From JAGQTE01 sp964648005 (GTDB lineage: Bacteria; Actinomycetota; Acidimicrobiia; Acidimicrobiales; Acidimicrobilacustridaceae), in the NCBI GenBank assembly GCA_964648005.1, contig CAZYKR010000279.1, positions 1 through 5,626 of the forward strand: a stretch of DNA of 5,626 nt. The letters are read 5' to 3'. Position numbers and translations under genes: made by a program. The notes beneath the pieces are model-generated. The model saw only the letters and a list, made by a program, of their open reading frames with translations. It was not told the DNA's origin and searched no databases. This document shows positions 5,625 through 5,626 of this stretch, piece by piece. Each line of letters starts with the position of its first letter. The first letter of the stretch is position 1.

Positions 5625-5626
5625 GG

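Overview
This 5.6 kb window is GC-rich (strongly G/C at third codon positions) and gene-dense, and it uses GTG starts and probably a leaderless mRNA. This fits a high-GC actinobacterium. The gene content (diiron protein, ECH1-like crotonase, TetR operon) would suit a lipid-degrading actinobacterial lineage such as Acidimicrobiia or a mycobacterial relative, but that placement is inferred from protein style, not from a marker gene.

Layout, left to right. Positions 1-1074 (+) hold the 3' part of a GT4-like glycosyltransferase gene whose start lies before the window. It converges, with only 27 bp between stops, on a three-gene minus-strand operon occupying 1102-3841. Read in its own direction the operon is: a TetR-family regulator (3841-3131), a ferritin-like diiron-carboxylate protein (3113-1965) and a crotonase with the catalytic signature of delta3,5-delta2,4-dienoyl-CoA isomerase (1953-1102). 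The gaps are 17 and 11 bp. A near-perfect 17-bp AT-rich palindrome sits over the predicted -10 element just before the GTG start of the regulator gene. This is the expected arrangement for an autorepressed TetR operon that also controls the two enzymes.

Upstream of that promoter, on the same strand, are two small perfect hairpins, then a small membrane-anchored protein of unknown function (4462-3947). Next come a 160-bp intergenic stretch with a short tandem repeat and a weak inverted repeat, and a complete PfkB-family kinase of the adenosine-kinase-like type (5624-4623) whose ATG lies 2 bp from the window's right edge. There is no gene-free stretch longer than 300 bp, and no RNA gene, insertion sequence, CRISPR array or phage feature was seen.

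How the genes may work together: the TetR protein probably senses a ligand, perhaps an acyl-CoA, and represses its own operon. The diiron protein could carry out an O2-dependent oxidation (hydroxylation, desaturation or N-oxygenation). The isomerase would move double bonds in unsaturated acyl-CoAs so that beta-oxidation can continue. The glycosyltransferase, the membrane protein and the kinase look like unrelated neighbours. The diiron/isomerase/TetR operon is the most interesting part of the window; the rest is ordinary chromosomal sequence.
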